Assembly: GCF_003014755.1 (NCBI RefSeq)
Contig: NZ_PYAW01000009.1
Location: 62,001-126,000 of the forward strand
Reading direction: 5' to 3'
Source of the DNA: Chitinophaga niastensis
GTDB lineage: Bacteria; Bacteroidota; Bacteroidia; Chitinophagales; Chitinophagaceae
DNA: 64,000 nt
In this document: positions 9,462 through 17,592 of the stretch, in pieces
Numbering within the stretch: the stretch's first letter is position 1
Layout: each line of letters opens with the position of its first letter
Program-made: the position numbers and the translations under genes
The notes under the pieces: generated by a model
What the model saw: the letters and a program-made list of their open reading frames with translations, nothing else
Databases searched by the model: none
Told to the model about the DNA's origin: nothing

Positions 9462-9466
9462 CGTGT

Positions 9467-10492
9467 ATGAAGCAACATCCAACAGTCGATGGATATTTAA
9501 CGTATGATGCAAATGATTTCCTGGCGGATGAGTATTTCCAGGAATGGGTGAAGTACAATCATCCGGAAACGGCTATGTTCTGGCAGCAACTGCAGGAACT
9601 GCATCCCGAAAAGAAAAAAGTAATACAGGAGGCATTTGATCTGCTCAGCAGCATGCGGTTCAAAACCCGTACGCCTGATGAAAGCCGTACCAGGCGCATC
9701 TGGGAATATATAGATGTACATACACCCGAACATAACATCCGCCATATCAACTGGCATTACAAAAAAATGCTGGCAGCAGCCAGTATATTATTGCTCATCG
9801 TGCTGGGTTTCTGGCAATGGAGAAAAACACAATTCATATATAAGGATACTGCCGGCAGCGAAATATCCCGCATATTATTGCCGGATCATTCCGAAGTAAT
9901 CCTCAACGCTAATTCCCGGTTAAAATATGCCAAAGATTTTAACACCAATAACAAAAGAGAACTATGGATAGAGGGAGAAGCTTTCTTCTCAGTAAAACCA
10001 TTTACAGATGGCGAAGGTAAATCACAACCCTTTATAGTGCATAGCACTGACCTGGATGTTTTGGTTACCGGCACCGCATTTAACGTATATGCCCGCAGGC
10101 AGCTAACCCGCGTAGTGCTGAACCATGGCAGGGTTACTATTCAGTTTAAAAACAACAGGGAAACCGCCAGGCAACTGCTACCCGGTGAAATGCTGGAATA
10201 TAACGAAACAAAAAAATCATTGTTGCAGCAACCGGTAGATACCCTGTTGTTTACTTCCTGGAAACAGCAACGTTTCATTTTTACGAATACTCCCTTAAAA
10301 GAAGTCGCGCAGATCATAGAAGACTTTTACGGCTGCAAAGTAGTTTTCAAAGATCAGGAACTGGCTTCCTATAAAATTACCGCTGAAATAGATGCCCCCG
10401 ATATCGCTTCACTGGATACTTTATTATCAAAAGCACTTAATATCCGTGTTACAAAAGATGGTAATACGCTCATACTGGAGAGCAAACCTTAA
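9467..10492 (+). CDS. FecR family anti-sigma factor
   Basis: Inner-membrane anti-sigma regulator of 341 residues. The N-terminal cytoplasmic part (about 1-95) would hold the sigma factor. One transmembrane helix follows (about 100-118, MLAAASILLLIVLGFWQW). The periplasmic FecR domain includes ILLPDHSEVILNANSRLKY and ELWIEGEAFFSV. A C-terminal DUF4974/STN-like domain (TPLKEVAQIIEDFYGCKVVF to the end) completes it. It sits between the ECF sigma gene and a SusC gene with an STN domain, the standard cell-surface signalling order. The next gene starts 286 bases later, so a separate sigma-dependent promoter probably lies in that gap. Confidence 0.92.
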   Translation: MKQHPTVDGYLTYDANDFLADEYFQEWVKYNHPETAMFWQQLQELHPEKKKVIQEAFDLLSSMRFKTRTPDESRTRRIWEYIDVHTPEHNIRHINWHYKKMLAAASILLLIVLGFWQWRKTQFIYKDTAGSEISRILLPDHSEVILNANSRLKYAKDFNTNNKRELWIEGEAFFSVKPFTDGEGKSQPFIVHSTDLDVLVTGTAFNVYARRQLTRVVLNHGRVTIQFKNNRETARQLLPGEMLEYNETKKSLLQQPVDTLLFTSWKQQRFIFTNTPLKEVAQIIEDFYGCKVVFKDQELASYKITAEIDAPDIASLDTLLSKALNIRVTKDGNTLILESKP

Positions 10493-10778
10493 TCTTTCCC
10501 TCGGCCAGTCTGTAACATCGGTTAAGATCATGTAAGTATTGGGTAATTCCTGATTTGGATAAATACATAATCGTTTATAACTTAGAAGTATTGCCAACTC
10601 CATACAGGAAGCAGTTATAACACGCAATTCAGCAGCCTGCATAAATATTGCGCCCCTTGCGTTTTACTGGTATAACATTTACAGGTAACAACCAGCCTTG
10701 AATGTTATTCCAAATGTTTACTTATTAATATAACCATTAGCGTATTTCCTTTGAAATAAACCAGAGAAAATCGAAATC

Positions 10779-13700
10779 TTGACCGTTGACCCATCATACA
10801 AAAAAAATTTCGGTACTGCGGCAACTTACACCTTAGGTCAGAAAAAGCTGCATATCCAATTACCGGGCAGGTTACTGCTACGGGCAGTGGTTGTGCTGTA
10901 CCTGTGTTTATCGCACAGCCACCCCGCATGCTCGCAGGATCATCCTGCAAGGCACTTTCCTTTGGTAACAGTAGCCGTGAAAAATGTTTCCTTTGATGAG
11001 CTGATACAGGTATTGAGAAAACAAGTGGCATTCCAGTTCTTTTATAATAGCAGCCCGGACAAGCTGCCTGGCCCTATCAGTCTCCACCTGAAACAGGTAC
11101 CGTTAACAATGGTACTGGATAGGGTATTACAAAAATACAGGTGGGAATACCTGGTAGATAAAAATATTATTATTATCAGGCCGGCGGTTGATAGTGACGA
11201 TAAAAACAAACATAATACCGGCGTTACGTTTATGCCTGTGTGGGTATCCGGTACCGTCACCGGCGAAGATGGTAAACCGGTGTGCCGTGTTAGCGTAGTG
11301 GATGTTAACAGCGGTAAAGGTGCGCTGACAGATGAAAATGGTGTATATAAACTGGAAACACTGCCTGGCATAACATTGCTGTTTTCCTGTCTGGGCTTTG
11401 AATGCAGCAGGGTACTCATAAAAGCAGATACAGTGCTGCCGGTACGATTGAAGAAATATTCACAGGCGGTGAATGAAGTTATTGTCACCGGTTACCAGCA
11501 GGTAAAGGGATGGGAGATGACAGGCGCCGTTTTTAAAACAAAAATGGAAGCGCTGCGCATACCGGGCATTAACAGGATAGACCAGGTCCTGCAGGGACGT
11601 ATCCCCGGCGCAAGCGTAATAACACCGTCAGGCGGCGTAGGTGCTGCTCCTAAAATACGTATCCGCGGTACTTCTACCGTGCTGGGCAACCGGGAACCTA
11701 TATGGGTGGTAGATGGTATTGTACGGGAATCTCCCTACCCGTATAAAACGGAGAACCAGGTGGAACTCATGAACGTTACAGACAGGGCTGCAGTACAGGC
11801 AGGGCTTAGCATATTTGGCAATGGTATCACTGGCCTCAACCCGGATGACATAGCAGAGATAACGGTACTTAAAGACGCGTCGGCTACAGCTATTTATGGC
11901 TCCAGGGCCGCAAACGGTGTGATTGTTATCACTACAAAAAAAGGAAGGACCGGGCCTCCGCAATTCAATATCCGTACAGATATAACGGTAACGGATAAAC
12001 CGGGTTATAAAAATATGAACCGGATGGATGCTCCGGAGAGAATAGCCCTGTCCAGAGAAATTTTTGACAAAGGCATCATCTACCCGGATGATGTGCTGCC
12101 GCGTATAGGTTACGAAGGGGCGCTCTTTCGCCTGCTGAACAAGGAGATCCGCCAGGAGGACTTCAACAGCGAAGTAGCACAACTGGAACGGAATAATACA
12201 AACTGGTTCAATGTATTGTTCAGGAATGCTGTTTCCTTTAACTCCTACGCAAGTATGAGTGGTGGAAACAAACGGATAAGTTATTTTGGCTCACTGGGCC
12301 GCACAAACGAAAATGGCAATGCTATCGGCAATGAAATGAACAGACTAAGTACCCTCTTCAAAGCAGATATTAAACTACTGAAGTTCGTTGACGCAGGTAT
12401 TAATTTCAGCAGTACTACCTATCGCACCAAAGGCTTTTTTGATGGCCTGAACCCGTTTGAATATGCCTTAAACACAAACCGGGTGCTTAAAGCAGATGAA
12501 CGTTATTACGCCAGTTTAGGGGAAACCTATATACCTGCTGATTTCTTATATAACAAACCGCTGCTGCGGTTTAATTTTTTGAATGAGCTGGCTCATTCCG
12601 GTAATACCAGCACCAGCAAATCCATCAATGCGGCTGTTAACCTTAATGTCAGGTTCGCACAAAAATTCCGCTGGGAATCCGTATATGCGTTTGGGTATGA
12701 TGCCACCAACAACAGGCGCTGGGCAGATGAACGCTCATTTGCGGCGGCTCTTTTACGCAAAGCGAACTATGAGGATGTATATGGCAGCGGTGCCGGTATC
12801 GCCGATATTAATATATGCAATACAGACGCCATTGATAAAAAAAGTGTTACCTGGCGTAATACGCTGCATTTTTACCATGCAGCCGGTAAACGGCTGCAAC
12901 ATGATATCAACGCTATGGCCGGTATGGAAGTGCGCAGGAATATATACGAAGGACAATCACTGAGTGCTGCTAACCCAGGCAATGATACCAGCAGCAGCCC
13001 CATTGCTATCAATTCTATATTTAATTTTTTGTCTTTTTATGGGAGCACTTCTTATGCTTACCGGCAAAAATATATTGTCAGTTTTAATGCGCGCACCGAT
13101 GCCTCCAATCGTTTTGCAGCAGGCTCTCATCATCGTTTTAACCCGGTATGGTCTGCAGGGGTTCGTTGGAATATGAAGCAGGAAAAATGGCTCGATAAAA
13201 CACAATGGCTCGATAACCTGGCACTGCGGGCTTCTTTCGGCTATCAGGGTAATACGGTAGAATCGATTTCCCCCTATTTGCTGGCTACCAATGTGAACCC
13301 GTCTTTTGATCCGTATACCGGCCAGCATTATCTGGGCATCAAAAATTTACCCTATACCGATCTTCGATGGGAAAGAACGCGTAGTGTAAATACCGGCATA
13401 GACGTGGCATTCTTCAGCAACCGGCTCAGGATAGTATGGGATTATTATTACAAAGTATCTTCAGATGTGATCGTGAAACAGCGCGTGCCGGAGGAATATG
13501 GTGTTGCTGATTCGTTTATAAACGGCGGAGAAATACATAACAAAGGGTGGGAGTTAGCCTTGGGCTGGACAGCTACTAACGGGAAAAAGCTGGGTTGGGA
13601 GCTGCAGGTAATTGCAGGGAGGAACAACAACCAGGTTTTTGATGCACGCACCAATGCAAGGCTGGTATCACTTGTAAAAGGCAACGCTATTGTTAACGGA

Positions 13701-14447
13701 AAGCCGGTGGGCAGCCTGTGGTCTTTCCCTTATGCGGGCCTTTCTCCTAAAGATGGTCAACCTTTATTCAGATACCTGGACATAGATAAAGATCGGGAAC
13801 GCTTGCTGCACGGTAGCCCCACCGACTACCTGGTGTATAGCGGCAGCAGCGAACCCGTTTTTTCAGGTGGACTTCATTCAACATTGTATTACGGACGTTT
13901 TTCACTGGCTACCAGCTTTAACGTGCAGCTGGGATATAACGTGCGCCTCAATCCGTTGATGCAGGCGGGTTCGGGAGGTTATTACCGGCCGCCTGCTCCT
14001 GATAAAAATGCAGGTAAAGAACTGACTGCGCGATGGCAGCAACCCGGTGATGAAAAACTGACCAACATTCCTTCCATTTACTCCTTCCAGTATTATCCTG
14101 TTGCCTATTCCATCGGTAAATATTTTGGTGATCTCACCCTGAGTAAAGATGGTAATACATTATATCGCTATGATCTGTATAATTATAGTGATCTCATATC
14201 AGTTAATGCCGGCAATTTGCGTTGTAACTATATCACAATAGGATATCAGCTGGTGAATAAAAATACAAAATGGGGGAGAGGAGTCACCAGCGCCGATATT
14301 TCGATAAGCGTTAATAATGCCTTCGTGATATGTGATAAAAGGTTGAAAGGACAAGACCCTGAGATACAAAGTATGTCAGCAACAGAAAACACGGCCACGC
14401 TGCCTCGTTACCGGAGTTATGTGCTGAGTATTAACCTGCGGTTATAA
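10779..14447 (+). CDS. SusC/RagA family TonB-linked receptor with STN domain
   Basis: Outer-membrane importer of 1222 residues, partner of the SusD lipoprotein downstream. After a signal peptide (hydrophobic core about 33-48, cleavage near ACSQ) come an STN domain (about 63-125, VTVAVKNVSFDELIQVLRKQ), a carboxypeptidase-like beta-sandwich (about 150-215), the plug (EVIVTGYQQ onward, with the usual LKDASATAIYGSRAANGVI) and the barrel. The STN domain links ligand binding to the FecR/sigma pair upstream. The only workable start is TTG at 10779, because no ATG lies between the upstream stop and the signal peptide. The substrate is unknown; no glycosidase is attached to this operon. It ends SINLRL rather than the usual Phe. 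Confidence 0.93.
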   Translation: MTVDPSYKKNFGTAATYTLGQKKLHIQLPGRLLLRAVVVLYLCLSHSHPACSQDHPARHFPLVTVAVKNVSFDELIQVLRKQVAFQFFYNSSPDKLPGPISLHLKQVPLTMVLDRVLQKYRWEYLVDKNIIIIRPAVDSDDKNKHNTGVTFMPVWVSGTVTGEDGKPVCRVSVVDVNSGKGALTDENGVYKLETLPGITLLFSCLGFECSRVLIKADTVLPVRLKKYSQAVNEVIVTGYQQVKGWEMTGAVFKTKMEALRIPGINRIDQVLQGRIPGASVITPSGGVGAAPKIRIRGTSTVLGNREPIWVVDGIVRESPYPYKTENQVELMNVTDRAAVQAGLSIFGNGITGLNPDDIAEITVLKDASATAIYGSRAANGVIVITTKKGRTGPPQFNIRTDITVTDKPGYKNMNRMDAPERIALSREIFDKGIIYPDDVLPRIGYEGALFRLLNKEIRQEDFNSEVAQLERNNTNWFNVLFRNAVSFNSYASMSGGNKRISYFGSLGRTNENGNAIGNEMNRLSTLFKADIKLLKFVDAGINFSSTTYRTKGFFDGLNPFEYALNTNRVLKADERYYASLGETYIPADFLYNKPLLRFNFLNELAHSGNTSTSKSINAAVNLNVRFAQKFRWESVYAFGYDATNNRRWADERSFAAALLRKANYEDVYGSGAGIADINICNTDAIDKKSVTWRNTLHFYHAAGKRLQHDINAMAGMEVRRNIYEGQSLSAANPGNDTSSSPIAINSIFNFLSFYGSTSYAYRQKYIVSFNARTDASNRFAAGSHHRFNPVWSAGVRWNMKQEKWLDKTQWLDNLALRASFGYQGNTVESISPYLLATNVNPSFDPYTGQHYLGIKNLPYTDLRWERTRSVNTGIDVAFFSNRLRIVWDYYYKVSSDVIVKQRVPEEYGVADSFINGGEIHNKGWELALGWTATNGKKLGWELQVIAGRNNNQVFDARTNARLVSLVKGNAIVNGKPVGSLWSFPYAGLSPKDGQPLFRYLDIDKDRERLLHGSPTDYLVYSGSSEPVFSGGLHSTLYYGRFSLATSFNVQLGYNVRLNPLMQAGSGGYYRPPAPDKNAGKELTARWQQPGDEKLTNIPSIYSFQYYPVAYSIGKYFGDLTLSKDGNTLYRYDLYNYSDLISVNAGNLRCNYITIGYQLVNKNTKWGRGVTSADISISVNNAFVICDKRLKGQDPEIQSMSATENTATLPRYRSYVLSINLRL

Positions 14448-14477
14448 GACAGATGAATACTACTATATTTCTGAAAT

Positions 14478-15974
14478 ATGAAAAGATATATAAAGAAACA
14501 TAGAAAAAAATATGGAAGGTATGCCAGCTGTATAATGTTTATGGTGATGCTTTTTCTCAGCAGTTGCACCAAATTCCTGGAGCAGCCATCACCGGATGAG
14601 TTTAAGCCTTCTACTGTGGCAGACCTTCAGAAAATATTGATGTATGAAGGGTATCCGGTACCTAACCGGTCGTTTCATCCTTATGCCAGCCTGTTGGACG
14701 ATGATATCAAATGCATTGGCCGTGATGAAGGCGCCAGCAACTGGAGACAGGGGAAACCCGCCTTTACCTGGAGCAAAAAAATGTATAGCGAAATGCAGCT
14801 GAACGGGGATAATGATCCGGATACCTACGGCAAATATTATCAACGGATCAAAGGGTGTAATGTAATACTGGATAACGTGCAACTGGTAAAAGGCAGGCAG
14901 GCTGAAAAAGACCAGCTGGAAGGAGAGGCAATAGCCTTAAGGGCTTATTATTATTTCATGCTGATTAACCTCTACGGATGGCCGTTTAACGATTCTCTAC
15001 ATACGCCGGATAAAGCATTGGGTGTGCCACTGGTATTGTCAGGCAAAGTAGCAGATGCCTGTTTACACCGGAATACAGTATTACAGGTATACAACCAGGT
15101 GGTGAGTGATATTACAAGGGGATGTTTACTGCTGGAAAAATCAGACAGGGAGCCGAATGTTTTCAGCATGAACAAATATGCAGCCTGGTTGCTGGCCAGC
15201 CGTATATTTCTGTATATGGAAAACTGGGATAACGTGATGATGTACAACGACAAACTGCTGGCCGCACGGTTTCAGCTGGAAAACATGCGGTTTTGGGCTT
15301 CCATATCGAATAGAGACACGGCAGATAAATCCCAGGAATGTTATATCAATCCGTTCAATAAGGAAATACTTTTTCTATATGGTTGTGTAGATGAATATAG
15401 TTTGCTTGGATTGAGCAGGTTCAATGCTACTCCCCGCTACTGTGCCTCTGATGCGTTGAATGCATCTTACGAAAAAGGAGACCTTCGTGCGGATGTTTAT
15501 TTGAATGCCTGGAAAACGACCGGCGAGTTTTCAAAGGTAAATTATAAAGCACACCTGGGTAAATCTTTTCGCTTACCGGAAGCTTATCTCAACAGGGCAG
15601 AAGCATGTATCAGAAAATATATACAGCAGGGAGACGGGGCGTTGCTGCAAAAAGCGGTGGCTGATCTCAATCACCTCCGGCAGTACCGGTTTTCAAGCAA
15701 AACTTTTGTTCCTGAAACAGCTGCCGGATATTACAATAATCCGCAGCAGTTGTTGCAGTTATGCCTGGGAGAGCGCAGACGTGAGCTATGTTTTGAGGAA
15801 CAACGCTGGTTTGATCTTCGTCGTTTAGGTATGCCTGCCATCACACATTTTTATTACACGGATGAAAACAAAAAACCTGTCGCTTACCAGTTGCCCGAAA
15901 AAAGCAATAGCTATGTGCTCCCGATACCGGATATGGCATTGGTGAATAACCCGTTGCTGGAGCCCAATCCCTGA
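14478..15974 (+). CDS. SusD/RagB family nutrient-binding lipoprotein
   Basis: Surface lipoprotein of 498 residues that caps the SusC barrel and helps capture substrate. It has a lipoprotein signal peptide (MLFLSSC), then the typical SusD start (TKFLEQPSPDEFKPSTVADL), TPR-like helices (GEAIALRAYYYFMLINLYG at about 155-175) and the C-terminal SusD motif (ERRRELCFEEQRWFDLRRLG, then YVLPIPDMAL). It lies 30 bases after susC. The family is known to set substrate specificity together with SusC; which substrate is not visible here. Confidence 0.93.
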   Translation: MKRYIKKHRKKYGRYASCIMFMVMLFLSSCTKFLEQPSPDEFKPSTVADLQKILMYEGYPVPNRSFHPYASLLDDDIKCIGRDEGASNWRQGKPAFTWSKKMYSEMQLNGDNDPDTYGKYYQRIKGCNVILDNVQLVKGRQAEKDQLEGEAIALRAYYYFMLINLYGWPFNDSLHTPDKALGVPLVLSGKVADACLHRNTVLQVYNQVVSDITRGCLLLEKSDREPNVFSMNKYAAWLLASRIFLYMENWDNVMMYNDKLLAARFQLENMRFWASISNRDTADKSQECYINPFNKEILFLYGCVDEYSLLGLSRFNATPRYCASDALNASYEKGDLRADVYLNAWKTTGEFSKVNYKAHLGKSFRLPEAYLNRAEACIRKYIQQGDGALLQKAVADLNHLRQYRFSSKTFVPETAAGYYNNPQQLLQLCLGERRRELCFEEQRWFDLRRLGMPAITHFYYTDENKKPVAYQLPEKSNSYVLPIPDMALVNNPLLEPNP

Positions 15975-15990
15975 TGTAAAAACTATCATA

Positions 15991-16887
15991 ATGCGTTTAT
16001 TGAAAATGCTGTGCAGCTGTGCTGTATTTGTTTGCCTGTTGCCTGCCTGTAAAAAAAATGACGACAACAGCACCCCCTCAAAAAAACCGGGCACCTATTA
16101 TCAGCTGCCACAGGGCAATGCAGCTTTTGATCAACAGATACTGGACTGGTATAAAAAATATGATACTTATGTGCTGTACCGGTTCACAGAAAAAGAATTC
16201 AAATACGGCATAACCGGTTTCTATCCGCAAGCCGTACTGTGTAAAACAGCTGATACCACATCTATGCCTGCCGCTATAAATTTCCTGAAAAACTATTGGT
16301 TCAGTTTTTATACAGATGATTTTCTCAAAAAATATCTGCCGTTCAAAATACTGCTGGCAGGATTGATGATGGAATCAAACAACGGGTTCGACACTACTAA
16401 TATACCTGTTACCCGTCCTATGGCGGGCCTTGATTATATCATCATTCCAAATGTTGACAGTAATTTCAATAAAATGTCCGGCCAACAGCGCCAAACACTA
16501 AAAACATATCTTAACATTATTTTCCTGAAATCACTTTTTTTCGGCAGCTCTGATTTTACGCCAGCCAAACTGATTCCCCCTGCTGCATTTTTTGAAGTGA
16601 GCCCTTATGATAAAAAAGGATTAACAGATACAGATAAGTATCAATACGGATTTCTTGCACTTGCAACTGATAATAATAATCAGCTGGTGGTCCCTGGTAA
16701 GTATGATGATTTTGCCGTTTACCTGGAAACGATCATCAGTACACCGGAATGGAAACTGTCTGCCACACTTTTATCAACAACTACAGATACTAACGGGCTT
16801 ATAAGAAAGAAATACAATATCCTTATCGGTTTTTTTAAAGAACAATATAAAATAGATATCCGGGCTATTGCTGATAAACAGGATTAA
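15991..16887 (+). CDS. SusD-linked metallohydrolase-like lipoprotein lacking HExxH
   Basis: Lipoprotein of 298 residues (lipobox LLPAC, residue 20). Its length, position right after susD and several segments (FDQQILDWYKKYDTYVLYRF near the N-terminus, GLDYIIIPN in the middle, GFLALATD..DDFAVYLETII near the C-terminus) resemble the Bacteroidota 'substrate import-associated zinc metallohydrolase' lipoproteins. Those carry HExxH in a helix after the middle segment. Here the matching helix reads TLKTYLNIIFLKSLF, with no HExxH, and the later Glu of the family appears as AVYLE. I infer a catalytically dead homologue, perhaps a binding accessory to SusCD. The family assignment is from memory of the pattern and needs a profile search. 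Confidence 0.7.
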   Translation: MRLLKMLCSCAVFVCLLPACKKNDDNSTPSKKPGTYYQLPQGNAAFDQQILDWYKKYDTYVLYRFTEKEFKYGITGFYPQAVLCKTADTTSMPAAINFLKNYWFSFYTDDFLKKYLPFKILLAGLMMESNNGFDTTNIPVTRPMAGLDYIIIPNVDSNFNKMSGQQRQTLKTYLNIIFLKSLFFGSSDFTPAKLIPPAAFFEVSPYDKKGLTDTDKYQYGFLALATDNNNQLVVPGKYDDFAVYLETIISTPEWKLSATLLSTTTDTNGLIRKKYNILIGFFKEQYKIDIRAIADKQD

Positions 16888-16918
16888 AGCGCCTGTTTAT
16901 CAGCGTTATATTCTTTTT
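16870..16918 (+). terminator. Terminator overlapping the end of the metallohydrolase-like gene
   Basis: GCTGATAAACAGG (16870-16882) and CCTGTTTATCAGC (16892-16904) form a perfect 13-base-pair stem. The loop contains the TAA stop codon. A T-rich tail (TATATTCTTTTTT) follows. This ends the sigma-fecR-susCD operon. Confidence 0.85.
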
Positions 16919-16988
16919 TAATTTTTCTCTGTTGTCAATTGACCCTTTTTGATTTGAGGATCGTCTTTAATATTGAAAGGTGCTTTAA

Positions 16989-17322
16989 ATGACGGAAGAA
17001 CATTTTCTATTGGACACCACGTAGAAAGCCACAGATGAGGAAAGAGATTGTAAATAGATGTCAGGTGCAACCGGTTGCAGATGTAGCTGTGAAAGATATT
17101 TTCCTCCGGCTTCATACCATTACGGCACCCGTTTTATTGCTGGCCCTTGCTACGGGAAGCTGGAAACATTTCACAGGTACCAGTCATCACCCGGCAAAGA
17201 TTGTCCGCATTGTTCCGGGAAATAATGCACCGGGAAAAGGAGAAAAAATCAACCAGGATACGCAGGCAAATGTTACTGTACACTTTTATACATTTCCTGC
17301 CGGCGTTTATAAGAAAGAATAA
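16989..17322 (+). pseudogene. fecR remnant (anti-sigma factor, internally deleted)
   Basis: The sequence aligns with the intact fecR gene at 42089. ATG at 16989 begins MTEEHFLL (intact copy MTEERFLL) but hits TAG within 12 codons. After a large deletion, homology resumes at about 17030 with RKEIVNRCQVQPVADVAVK (intact WKEILNRRKLQPVAAVRVK), runs through the transmembrane segment (TITAPVLLLALATGSWKHF) and fades after KINQDTQANVTVHFY. The upstream bases also match: GAGGATCGTCTTTA precedes both, and a T-rich tract resembling the last sigma codons lies at about 16910-16950. The FecR periplasmic domain and the sigma gene are gone. An open frame at 17035-17322 exists but is only the surviving middle piece. 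Confidence 0.8.
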
Positions 17323-17470
17323 AAGGACAGTTGAACTTTCAGGAGTGAACAAAATGAATATAGACTTATATGCCAAAGGCCCGGTTTCAGCGGCGCCGTA
17401 GAACAATGAACCATTTTTATTTATCCACTTTTAAACAATGAAAAACGATGATAAGCTAACAGATCATCGG

Positions 17471-17592
17471 GAGGCCATAAAAAACCGGAAGTGCTTGGAA
17501 CCACTGCCGGCGAATGTTTGGTTTGCCGATAAAAGACGCTCTCACTAAAAAAGACATCTACACATCAATCAAATCCAAAACCTAATTAAGGT
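17471..17592 (+). promoter_or_regulatory. Conserved susC leader, copy A
   Basis: These 122 bases are about 90% identical to 43315-43436, and each copy ends exactly at a susC start codon. The leader holds a small hairpin: CCGGAAGTG (17485-17493), loop CTTGGAAC, CACTGCCGG (17502-17510), with one central mismatch that is also a mismatch in copy B. Identical blocks follow (CGAATGTTTGGTTT, GACGCTCTCACTAAAAAAGA, CACATCAATCAAATCCAAA). It probably forms the 5' untranslated region. It may be a regulatory RNA or carry a sigma-dependent promoter. Confidence 0.6.

Noticed and set aside
17035..17322. Open frame of 95 codons as a separate small gene
   Set aside because: Its translation aligns to the middle of the intact FecR protein at 42089, so it is a fragment of a decayed gene.
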